From: an uncultured Lachnospiraceae bacterium
GTDB taxonomy: Bacteria > Bacillota > Clostridia > Lachnospirales > Lachnospiraceae
Length of the DNA stretch: 21,186 nucleotides
Assembly: GCA_910579735.1 (NCBI GenBank)
Contig: CAJTUZ010000037.1
Span: forward strand, 1-21,186
Reading direction: 5' to 3'
Positions 14,626 through 21,186 of this stretch are shown here, piece after piece (the stretch's first letter is position 1; each line of letters starts with the position of its first letter). A model generated the notes under the pieces. That model was not told the origin of the DNA and ran no database searches. It saw only the letters and a list, made by a program, of their open reading frames with translations. A program made the translations under genes and the position numbers.

Positions 14626-15147
14626 ATGAATTTAATCGTTGCAGTAGATAGTAACTGGGGTATCGGTCTGAAGGGAGGACTTCTTGTACGCATTCCGAAT
14701 GACCATAAGGCATTCAGGCAGGAGACAATGGGCAAAGTGGTCGTACTTGGCAGGAAAACATTGGAAACATTTCCGCAGGGGCTGCCGCTTGCCGGCCGGA
14801 CGAATATCATTCTTTCGTCCAATCCGGATTATAAGGTAAAGGACGCCGTTATCGTACACAGTAAAGAGGAACTTTTGGAAGAACTGCGTAAGTACAAAGA
14901 GGAAGAAATCTATATCATCGGCGGGGAAAGTGTTTACCGTATGATGCTGCCCTACTGTGATGTCGCGCATGTGACCAGGATCGAACATAGCTATGATGCG
15001 GACGCTTATTTCCCGGACCTGGATCAGATGGAGGAATGGGAAGTTACCGCAGACAGTGAGGAACAGACCTATTTTGATATTGCGTATCGTTTTGTAAAGT
15101 ATGAACGCAAAGATAAGAAGGGAGGCGCTGCATCGTATGAGTCATGA
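14626..15147 (+). CDS. folA: Dihydrofolate reductase
   Basis: A 173-residue DHFR that reduces dihydrofolate to tetrahydrofolate with NADPH, regenerating the cofactor oxidised by ThyA just upstream. The start at 14626 (MNLIVAVDSNWGIG) fits the family N-terminus exactly; the frame is open back to 14545, which overlaps thyA and is not family-like. The ribosome site is weak (GGAAAGGG about 15 bases upstream), so coupling to thyA is possible. Motifs are W11-G in the Met20-type loop, D26 as the catalytic acid in IPNDHKAF, GRKT (42-45) and the NADPH-binding IIGGESVY (97-104). The C-terminal end is charged (RKDKKGG) and overlaps the hybrid-kinase start by 11 bases. Confidence 0.95.
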   Translation: MNLIVAVDSNWGIGLKGGLLVRIPNDHKAFRQETMGKVVVLGRKTLETFPQGLPLAGRTNIILSSNPDYKVKDAVIVHSKEELLEELRKYKEEEIYIIGGESVYRMMLPYCDVAHVTRIEHSYDADAYFPDLDQMEEWEVTADSEEQTYFDIAYRFVKYERKDKKGGAASYES

Positions 15148-17134
15148 AACGAATCATCATGCGCCGGAAGAAAAAGGACCGGAGAAAAAGAGCGGATTTA
15201 CTTCCAAATTGGAAAAACAGGCAGTGTCTTTGCTGCTTGCCAAAGACGAGTTGGAGAAAAAAAATATTGAACTGGAAAATGCGATGCTGGACGCCAGAAA
15301 GGCGACCCGGGCAAGAGACTTATTTCTGGCAAATATGTCGCATGAACTCAGGACGCCGATCAATACGATCCTTGGTCTGAATGAACTGATTCTGCGGGAA
15401 AGCCAGGATGAGACGATCAGAGGCTATGCGCTGGATATCAAACAGGCGGGCGGCATTTTGGTTTCGCTTGTCAGTGACATTCTGGATTTCTCCAAAATAC
15501 AGTCCGGCAAGATGGAGATCGTGGAAGGAACTTATGATATCAGTTCCCTCTTAAACGACCTGATCAACAGTATTTCTATTCCGCTTCGAAAAAAGAAACT
15601 GCGCCTTGCGCTTGAAATTGCACCGGATATCCCCTATAAATTATCCGGAGATGAGATCCATCTGCGCCAGATTATCGGTAATCTCCTGTCCAATGCCGTA
15701 AAATATACGAAGACTGGCACGGTAACGATGCGTCTTTCCTGGAAAGAAGCGGAAGATGACAGGATCATCCTGGAATTTTCGGTAGAAGATACCGGGATCG
15801 GCGTCAAAGAAAAAGATATTGCCAGAATTTTCGAAACATTTAACAGACTTGATATGGAGGCCAGCAGTACCGAAGAAGGCAGCGGCCTCGGACTGGCAGT
15901 GACCAATCATCTGGTGAAAATGATGGGCGGGATACTCGAAGTTAAAAGCGAGTACGGAAAAGGCTCTGTCTTTTCTTTTGAGATTCCGCAGAAAGTTATT
16001 AATAGAGAACCGCTTGGGGACTTTCAGGAACAATATAACAGGAGTGTGAAAAATTCCATCAGTTACAGAGAAAAATTCATTGCGCCGCTTGCCAAAATAC
16101 TGGTAGTGGATGACAATGCAATGAATCTGGCCGTGGCGCAGGATCTGCTGCGAAAGACGAAACTGCAGATCGATGTGGCCTCAAGCGGGGAGGAATGCCT
16201 GGAGATGCTGAAGCGGAAAGCCTATCATCTGATCTGCATGGATCATATGATGCCCGTTATGGATGGGGTTCAGACGCTGCATGCGATCCGGGACATGGAG
16301 GGCAATCCTTCCAGAAATATTCCGATCATTGCCCTGACAGCCAATGCGGTCGTAGGAGCAAAAGAATATTATCTGAATGCCGGCTTCGAAGATTACCTCT
16401 CCAAACCGATCGAGCCGGAGAAGCTGGAAGATATGCTGATTACTTATCTGCCAAAAGAACTGGTATATCTGACGGGAGAAACGAACAATTCTGCGGCCGA
16501 GGAAGAGAGCCTGCATGCCATAAATGAAGAAAGCCTGATCGACATGGGCATCAACGCGGCGCAGGGATTGAAATATATGGGCGGAAGCCGTTTCCTGTAT
16601 GAGCAGGTCCTGCGCGATTTCCGTGAAATACTGCTTGAAAAGGAAGAGCAGCTAAAGGTTATGCTGAGCAAGGAAGACGTATCGGGATATGCCATTATCG
16701 TACATGCCCTGAAAGGAAATGCGCGCAATGTCGGAGCGGACGAGCTTGCGGACGAGGCTTTTGAACTGGAGAAAAAAAGCAAGGCGGGCAGTCTTGAAGA
16801 GGTGGAAGTACGTTCGCCGATCCTGTTTAGTATGATGCATACGTTAGGCGAAAATCTGGACAGGTATCTGACATCGGACGTTTTTGCGAAAGAGATGCCG
16901 AAAGAAGAGACGAAAACCAAAGATTCCATTTCGGATGAGGAATGGAAAGAAAAATTGCAGGTCTTAAATACGCGTCTGGATGATTTTGACGGAGATGGCA
17001 TAGCGCAGAGTATACAGGAATTAAAACAATTTGCGCTGTCCGAGGACAAGCAGAAGCTGCTTAGGATATGCGAAAAAGCGGTGAATGATTTTGCCTATGA
17101 CGTTGCTATGGATATTGTGTCATCCGCTCTGTAG
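15137..17134 (+). CDS. Soluble hybrid histidine kinase (HisKA-HATPase-REC-HPt)
   Basis: A 665-residue phosphorelay kinase. The start at 15137 has GGGAGG 11 bases upstream. Order of parts: a charged coiled coil (about 20-60), HisKA with H69 in NMSHELRTP, HATPase with N-box NLLSNAVKY (182-190), VEDTGIGV and GSGLGLAVT, and a receiver with DDN 325-327, D369 in ICMDHMMP, T401 and K423. An HPt domain follows with H523 in IVHALKGNARNVGA. A helical tail (about 600-665) with an FAYDVA segment is of a type seen in such hybrid kinases. There is no membrane segment and no recognised sensor domain, so the signal is unknown and must be cytoplasmic or brought by a partner. All phosphotransfer residues are intact. 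It overlaps folA by 11 bases. Confidence 0.92.
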   Translation: MSHETNHHAPEEKGPEKKSGFTSKLEKQAVSLLLAKDELEKKNIELENAMLDARKATRARDLFLANMSHELRTPINTILGLNELILRESQDETIRGYALDIKQAGGILVSLVSDILDFSKIQSGKMEIVEGTYDISSLLNDLINSISIPLRKKKLRLALEIAPDIPYKLSGDEIHLRQIIGNLLSNAVKYTKTGTVTMRLSWKEAEDDRIILEFSVEDTGIGVKEKDIARIFETFNRLDMEASSTEEGSGLGLAVTNHLVKMMGGILEVKSEYGKGSVFSFEIPQKVINREPLGDFQEQYNRSVKNSISYREKFIAPLAKILVVDDNAMNLAVAQDLLRKTKLQIDVASSGEECLEMLKRKAYHLICMDHMMPVMDGVQTLHAIRDMEGNPSRNIPIIALTANAVVGAKEYYLNAGFEDYLSKPIEPEKLEDMLITYLPKELVYLTGETNNSAAEEESLHAINEESLIDMGINAAQGLKYMGGSRFLYEQVLRDFREILLEKEEQLKVMLSKEDVSGYAIIVHALKGNARNVGADELADEAFELEKKSKAGSLEEVEVRSPILFSMMHTLGENLDRYLTSDVFAKEMPKEETKTKDSISDEEWKEKLQVLNTRLDDFDGDGIAQSIQELKQFALSEDKQKLLRICEKAVNDFAYDVAMDIVSSAL

Positions 17135-17136
17135 TA

Positions 17137-17164
17137 TTGACTTTTGCCGATAAAAGTTTATAAT
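17137..17164 (+). promoter_or_regulatory. Strong sigma-A promoter for ilvE
   Basis: TTGACT (17137-17142) and TATAAT (17159-17164) are 16 bases apart and start two bases after the kinase stop codon. The leader of about 65 bases holds one small stem CCGTG/CACGG; it is too short for a T-box. Confidence 0.85.
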
Positions 17165-17235
17165 GTGAGAAGATTTATCTATTTTCCCGTGTCCTGCGGC
17201 ACGGTTTACACAGTGAGGAAGGAGACAGTAAAGGT

Positions 17236-18261
17236 ATGGAAAAGAAAAACATGGACTGGGCAAATCTGGGATTCGGCTATCACGAGACAGATAAAAGATT
17301 CGTATCAAATTATAAGAACGGCGCATGGGATGAGGGCGCGCTTATTTCGGATGCATCGATCACGATCAACGAATGCGCGGGTGTGCTGCAATATGCGCAG
17401 ACCTGTTTTGAAGGCATGAAAGCCTATACAACAGAAGACGGACATATCGTCACCTTCCGTCCGGATCTGAATGCAAAACGTATGGAAGACTCCTGTAAAA
17501 GACTGGAAATGCCGGTATTTCCGGCGGAGCGGTTTATACAGGCTGTTACGCAGACTGTAGCGGCAAATGAGGCATATGTACCGCCGTATGGTTCCGGGGC
17601 GACATTGTATATCCGTCCGTATATGTTCGGAAGCTCTGCCGTTATCGGTGTAAAACCGGCAGAAGAATATCAGTTTCGAATTTTCACGACACCTGTCGGA
17701 CCGTATTTTAAAGGCGGTGTAAAACCGCTTACGATCAAAGTCAGCGATTTTGACAGAGCAGCGCCAAACGGTACCGGACATATCAAAGCCGGACTTAATT
17801 ATGCGATGAGCCTCTATGCGATCGTTACCGCGCATGAGGAAGGGTTTGACGAGAATATGTATCTGGATGCGGCGACAAGAACCTATGTGGAAGAGACAGG
17901 AGGCGCTAATTTCCTGTTTGTTACCAAAGACAATAAAGTGATAACACCGAAATCCGAAAGTATCCTGCCGTCCATTACGCGTCGTTCTCTGATGACCGTT
18001 GCCAAAGACTATCTGGGACTGGAAGTGGAAGAACGTCCGGTAGCGTTCGAAGAGATCGCGGAATTTGCCGAATGCGGTCTGTGCGGTACGGCTGCGGTAA
18101 TCTCACCGGTGGGTAAAGTAGTCGATCATGGCAAAGAGATTGTGTTTGCAAGCGGCATGAACGAGATGGGACCCATTACCCAGAAGCTTTATGATACTTT
18201 GACCGGAATTCAGATGGGACGTATCGAGGCGCCGGAAGGTTGGATCCACGTGATAAAATAG
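17236..18261 (+). CDS. ilvE: Branched-chain amino acid aminotransferase
   Basis: A 341-residue class IV PLP aminotransferase of the group II BCAT type. It transfers amino groups between glutamate and the 2-oxo acids of leucine, isoleucine and valine in the cytoplasm. AAGGAG lies 11 bases before the ATG. Visible motifs are QTCFEGMKAY near the substrate pocket, RPYMFGS, the PLP lysine K184 in GHIKAGLNYA, the EETGGANFLFV strand (219-229) that positions the cofactor ring, and the CGTAAVISPVG phosphate-binding loop near 276-286. Length and motif order are normal. It is monocistronic or leads into the PHP gene; a weak terminator-like hairpin follows. No other ilv or leu genes are nearby. Confidence 0.95.
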   Translation: MEKKNMDWANLGFGYHETDKRFVSNYKNGAWDEGALISDASITINECAGVLQYAQTCFEGMKAYTTEDGHIVTFRPDLNAKRMEDSCKRLEMPVFPAERFIQAVTQTVAANEAYVPPYGSGATLYIRPYMFGSSAVIGVKPAEEYQFRIFTTPVGPYFKGGVKPLTIKVSDFDRAAPNGTGHIKAGLNYAMSLYAIVTAHEEGFDENMYLDAATRTYVEETGGANFLFVTKDNKVITPKSESILPSITRRSLMTVAKDYLGLEVEERPVAFEEIAEFAECGLCGTAAVISPVGKVVDHGKEIVFASGMNEMGPITQKLYDTLTGIQMGRIEAPEGWIHVIK

Positions 18262-18303
18262 CTATGGTCAGGAATGACGACCGCGGGCAGTTTTCATAGG
18301 ATG

Positions 18304-18350
18304 AGGGGACAGGTTGCATTGTTATGAACATGCGATTCAGTCCCTTTTGT
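18304..18350 (+). terminator. Weak terminator-like hairpin after ilvE
   Basis: AGGGGAC (18304-18310) pairs with GTCCCTT (18340-18346, with a G-T pair), inside which TTGCAT can pair with ATGCGA. The closing strand runs into TTTTGT. The stem is interrupted, so termination may be partial. Confidence 0.4.
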
Positions 18351-18412
18351 CATTGGAAAATCCGGAGACGGTTGAAAACGTTACGGACGGTCTGAATGAC
18401 AGTGAAAAATAA
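18314..18412 (+). CDS. Possible 32-residue small protein
   Basis: A TTG codon at 18314 with GAGGGG five bases upstream opens a 32-codon frame ending at TAA 18410-18412. The product starts LHCYEHAIQSLLSLENPETV and is acidic and helix-friendly. A stop lies four codons upstream, so it cannot be longer. It overlaps the hairpin after ilvE and could equally be chance or a gene remnant. Confidence 0.2.
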   Translation: MHCYEHAIQSLLSLENPETVENVTDGLNDSEK

Positions 18413-18440
18413 CAGGCTCTGAGAAAGGCTGGGAACAGAA

Positions 18441-19199
18441 ATGTCTGATAAGATCAGGGAAACATATCCGTATTTATATGAAACACATCTTCATACGGCG
18501 CAGGGAAGCGCCTGTGCCCGCTCTGCGGGACGCGAAATGGCAAGGGCCTGCAAGGAATACGGTTATACGGGAATCTTCGTAACGGACCATAATTGGGGCG
18601 GCAATACGGCAGTTGACAGAAATCTGCCATGGAAAGAATGGGTAGAGAGATTCTGTAAGGGGTATGAGGATGCCAAAGAAGAAGGTGACCGGATCGGCCT
18701 CGATGTCTTTTTCGGATATGAGGCCGGATTTGATGCAACCGAATTCTTACTGTACGGTATCGACAAAAACTGGATGCTTGAAAATCCTGTTCTGCGCCAT
18801 GCGGGCATTGAAGAGCAGTACCATCTTGTCCATCAAAACGGCGGTATGGTCATTCATGCACATCCATACAGAGAGGCCGGTTATATCCCGGCTGTCCGCC
18901 TTTTCCCGGAATGGGTGGATGGTGTGGAAGGCATCAACGCCGCGCATTCCAATTCATACAGCGGTGCACATTCTAACAGGATATTTGACGAAAGAGCGAT
19001 CGCCTATGCAAAGAAAAACCATCTGCCCATGACGGCCGGTTCGGATATTCATCATACGGATCTGTTGGGCGGGGGCATTGCTTTTAGGAGAAAACTGTTT
19101 TCCGCGGCGGATTATATTAAGGCAGTTTTGTCGGATGAGGATTATGTACTGACAAACGGTCAAAACTGGTATAATAAAGAGGGAAAGCGACTGGATTGA
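18441..19199 (+). CDS. PHP-domain metal-dependent hydrolase
   Basis: A 252-residue PHP-family phosphoesterase-like protein. The metal ligands are all visible: HLH (16-18), the Asp-His pair in VTDHN (49-50), E94 in GYEAG, HAHPYR (139-144), and GSDIHH (D202, H204) near the end. The family includes histidinol phosphatase, PolX nuclease domains and 3',5'-bisnucleotide phosphatases. This short stand-alone form cannot be assigned to one substrate. Related stand-alone proteins are usually annotated only as 'PHP domain protein'. The ribosome site is weak (GAAAGG about 13 bases upstream). No histidine biosynthesis genes are nearby, which argues against HisK. The PPIase lipoprotein gene follows after 41 bases and may share its transcript. 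Confidence 0.88.
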   Translation: MSDKIRETYPYLYETHLHTAQGSACARSAGREMARACKEYGYTGIFVTDHNWGGNTAVDRNLPWKEWVERFCKGYEDAKEEGDRIGLDVFFGYEAGFDATEFLLYGIDKNWMLENPVLRHAGIEEQYHLVHQNGGMVIHAHPYREAGYIPAVRLFPEWVDGVEGINAAHSNSYSGAHSNRIFDERAIAYAKKNHLPMTAGSDIHHTDLLGGGIAFRRKLFSAADYIKAVLSDEDYVLTNGQNWYNKEGKRLD

Positions 19200-19240
19200 T
19201 ACACGTGACTGTTCAGATATAGAAAGGTATATGGAACGAT

Positions 19241-20302
19241 ATGATAAAAAGGAAAAAAGCCGCTGCATGTCTGCTTGTTTGGTGTATGGCAGTATCTCCC
19301 CTGACAGGGTGCGGCGCAAGAGATTCTGATGGCGTTAAGGTGGTACTGACGACGGGATTTGAAAAAGACGAAATATTCCGTATCGAAACAATGTCGTGTA
19401 CATTGCCGGAAATCATGGTCTATCTGACCAATATTCAGAACCAGTATGAAAGCGCCTACGGGACGGAGATATGGAACATTAATCTGGGTGACGTGACTCT
19501 TGAGCAGAATGTAAAAGATATTGCCCTGGCACAGATCGCACAGATCAAGACAATGAATCTGATGGCGAAACAGTACCAGGTGGAGCTGACGGACGAAGAA
19601 CTGGAACAGGCAAAAGACGCGGCCAAAACCTATTATGCTTTGCTGAACGAGACAGAGATCGAAGCGATGGGAATCGATGAAGAGACGATCAGGGGACTGT
19701 ATACCGAATATGCCCTTGCGGAAAAAGTGTACCGATATATTATCAAGGACATTAACCCCGAGATCAGCGATGATGAGGCAAGAACGATCACCGTCCAGCA
19801 TATTCTGATCAAAACATATGCATTGGACGGTACCGGTAAAAAAATCGAGTATACGCAGAAAGCCAGGGAGGATGCTTATCAGACCGCCTGTGAAGTGTTG
19901 GAAAGCGTGCAGTCCGGAGAGGATTTTGATGAACTGATCAGACATTACAGTGAAGATGAAAAAAGCACCTATTCTTTCGGCAAAGGAGAGATGGATCCTG
20001 CATTTGAAAAAGCGGCGTTTAATCTCGGTACTGGTGAATGCAGCGATATCGTGGAAACGGAATCGGGTTATCATATCATCAAATGTATCAGTACGTTTGA
20101 CAAGGAAGAGACCGACAGCAATAAGATCAAGATTGTCGAGCAGCGCAGGGAAGAAGTATTCGGGCAGGAGTACGATGCTTTTGTAAAGACACTGACCAGG
20201 AAACTGAATGAAGAATTGTGGGAGAGCGTCGGTTTTATCCATGATGAGAACGTGACATCGGCGAATTTTTTTGACATTTATCATGCTTGTTTTGATGCAT
20301 AA
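19241..20302 (+). CDS. Parvulin-type peptidyl-prolyl isomerase lipoprotein (PrsA-like)
   Basis: A 353-residue exported foldase. The N-terminus has positive residues, a hydrophobic stretch and the lipobox LTGC with Cys24, so it should be anchored on the outer face of the membrane. Residues about 45-175 form a SurA_N-like helical chaperone part. The parvulin domain (about 183-283) begins with TVQHILIK (H187) and ends with SGYHIIKCIS, including the acidic FDELIRHYSED and FGKGEMDPAFEKAAF segments normal for PrsA/SurA. The C-terminal tail is helical and ends in the Cys-containing HACFDA. PrsA-like proteins help secreted proteins fold between membrane and wall. The neighbouring htpG is also a chaperone but has its own heat-shock control. 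Confidence 0.9.
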   Translation: MIKRKKAAACLLVWCMAVSPLTGCGARDSDGVKVVLTTGFEKDEIFRIETMSCTLPEIMVYLTNIQNQYESAYGTEIWNINLGDVTLEQNVKDIALAQIAQIKTMNLMAKQYQVELTDEELEQAKDAAKTYYALLNETEIEAMGIDEETIRGLYTEYALAEKVYRYIIKDINPEISDDEARTITVQHILIKTYALDGTGKKIEYTQKAREDAYQTACEVLESVQSGEDFDELIRHYSEDEKSTYSFGKGEMDPAFEKAAFNLGTGECSDIVETESGYHIIKCISTFDKEETDSNKIKIVEQRREEVFGQEYDAFVKTLTRKLNEELWESVGFIHDENVTSANFFDIYHACFDA

Positions 20303-20325
20303 AGGCTGATAAGGGATCAGACGGC

Positions 20326-20354
20326 GGTGAAATACAGGAGGGAATATTTCCACC
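20326..20354 (+). terminator. Hairpin downstream of the PPIase gene
   Basis: GGTGAAATA pairs with TATTTCCACC with one bulged C. No T-run follows directly, so it may be a 3' stabilising hairpin more than a classical terminator. Confidence 0.3.
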
Positions 20355-20385
20355 AGTTTAGAAAAAATTTAGAAATCTTCAACGC

Positions 20386-20413
20386 TTGATAATATCAAGA
20401 ATTTACGTATGTT
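20386..20413 (+). promoter_or_regulatory. Candidate htpG promoter upstream of CIRCE
   Basis: TTGATA (20386-20391) and TATGTT (20408-20413) are 16 bases apart. This would start transcription inside the CIRCE element, the usual layout for HrcA control. The -35 lies in a small palindrome CTTGAT/ATCAAG (20385-20399). Confidence 0.45.
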
Positions 20414-20414
20414 G

Positions 20415-20441
20415 TTAGCACTCAAACCTATTGAGTGCTAA
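20415..20441. promoter_or_regulatory. CIRCE element (HrcA operator)
   Basis: TTAGCACTC (20415-20423), nine-base spacer, GAGTGCTAA (20433-20441): a perfect match to the CIRCE consensus bound by the heat-shock repressor HrcA. It lies 97 bases before htpG. A second promoter candidate, TTGACT (20449-20454) with TAAACT (20472-20477) at 17 bases, lies just downstream. Confidence 0.97.
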
Positions 20442-20538
20442 TTTTTTCTTGACTTTTGGATGTGGGCGCATTAAACTGTTTTCTAGATTGTATTTGCAAG
20501 AAATTATTTTATGGAAAAAAGAAAGGAATGTGATAAAC

Positions 20539-21186
20539 ATGGCAGGAAAACATGGCAATTTATCTATTAACAGCGACAATATTTTTCCGATCATTAAAAA
20601 GTGGTTATATTCGGATCACGACATTTTCTTCCGCGAGCTGATATCGAACGGCTGCGACGCGATCACCAAACTGAAAAAACTTGATATGATGGGCGAATAT
20701 ACGATGCCTGATGGCTATAAGGCAAAGATTCAGGTCATTGTGAATCCGGAAGAAAAAACATTGAAATTTATCGATAACGGAATCGGTATGACCGCCGAAG
20801 AAGTAGAAGAATACATCAATCAGATCGCCTTTTCCGGCGCAACGGATTTTATTGAAAAATACAAAGACAAAACAAATGAGGATCAGATCATCGGGCACTT
20901 CGGCCTGGGATTTTATTCCGCTTTTATGGTAGCCGATGAGGTACAGATCGATACGCTTTCTTATAAAGAGGGTGCAGAAGCGGTACATTGGACATGCGAT
21001 GGCGGTACGGAATTTGATATGGACGAGGGGACAAGGAGTGAAGTCGGTACGGAAATCACCCTCTTTATCAATGAGGACTGCCTGGAATTCTGCAATGAAT
21101 ATAAGGCGAGAGAAGTCATTAAAAAGTATTGCTCTTTCATGCCGATGGAAATCTATCTTTCCAAAGCAAACACGACAGAGACACAG
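20539..21186 (+). CDS. htpG: Hsp90 chaperone HtpG (N-terminal part, cut by window edge)
   Basis: The first 216 codons of an Hsp90; the frame is open to the end of the window. Full HtpG proteins are about 620-680 residues, so roughly two thirds is missing. The GHKL ATPase domain is clear: FFRELISNGCDAI (helix with the catalytic Glu and Mg-binding Asn), IDNGIGMT, QIAFSGATDF and IGHFGLGFYSAFMVAD forming the ATP lid. Most bacterial homologues read SNASDA where this has SNGCDA. AAAGGA lies about 12 bases before the ATG. HtpG is an ATP-driven cytoplasmic chaperone for stressed or regulatory client proteins. The CIRCE element upstream indicates HrcA control. Confidence 0.96.
   Translation, partial: MAGKHGNLSINSDNIFPIIKKWLYSDHDIFFRELISNGCDAITKLKKLDMMGEYTMPDGYKAKIQVIVNPEEKTLKFIDNGIGMTAEEVEEYINQIAFSGATDFIEKYKDKTNEDQIIGHFGLGFYSAFMVADEVQIDTLSYKEGAEAVHWTCDGGTEFDMDEGTRSEVGTEITLFINEDCLEFCNEYKAREVIKKYCSFMPMEIYLSKANTTETQ

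Noticed and set aside
17165..17235. T-box or leader-peptide attenuator for ilvE
   Set aside because: Only about 70 bases lie between promoter and start codon, with one small stem and no T-box or terminator/antiterminator pair.
1..21186. CRISPR arrays, tRNA or rRNA genes, insertion-sequence ends, prophage genes
   Set aside because: No regularly spaced repeats, no tRNA cloverleaf or rRNA sequence, and no DDE transposase or integrase was seen; the only mobile-element hints are the foldback element and the Rpn family name.

Overview
The window looks like chromosome of a low-to-moderate-GC Gram-positive anaerobe of the Clostridia, most likely Lachnospiraceae. The reasons are strong AGGAGG-type ribosome sites, Bacillota-style lipoproteins, LytTR and GHKL regulators, a YtaF-like protein, a CIRCE operator and frequent AGA and ATA codons. 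This placement is inferred from gene style, not from a marker gene. Nearly all genes lie on the plus strand; the one exception is the ytaF-like gene at 11245-11880.

Layout. (1) 14-6131: a secreted lipoprotein, a LytTR response regulator with a short soluble GHKL kinase, and two ABC exporter half-transporters joined by an ATGA overlap. Together they form a regulated export module. (2) 6132-6683: a gene-free stretch with a 264-bp near-palindrome, an internal terminator hairpin and a near-consensus promoter. (3) 6684-8310: an Rpn-family PD-(D/E)XK nuclease gene, followed 19 bases later by a GreA-family elongation factor. The nuclease gene carries a strong internal ribosome site and in-frame ATG, which could make a separate 97-residue C-terminal protein. 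This matches the intragenic antitoxin layout reported for E. coli Rpn proteins. (4) 8311-11880: a strongly structured intergenic stretch, a P2A-type Ca2+-transporting ATPase, and a convergent ytaF/mntP-like membrane gene overlapping its 3' end by 47 bp.

(5) 12071-17134: a probable co-transcribed group of a beta-CASP metallo-hydrolase, thymidylate synthase, dihydrofolate reductase and a soluble hybrid kinase (HisKA-HATPase-REC-HPt). ThyA and DHFR complete the dTMP cycle: ThyA oxidises methylene-THF to DHF and DHFR reduces it back. (6) 17137-20302: a branched-chain aminotransferase behind a near-perfect sigma-A promoter, a PHP-family hydrolase and a parvulin-type PPIase lipoprotein. (7) 20303-21186: a perfect CIRCE operator in front of htpG (Hsp90), which runs off the right edge.

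The most unusual item is the Rpn locus: candidate nested antitoxin, 12-bp purine repeats inside the nested frame, and a large foldback element directly upstream. All functional statements rest on motif reading by eye; no alignments or structure predictions were run.
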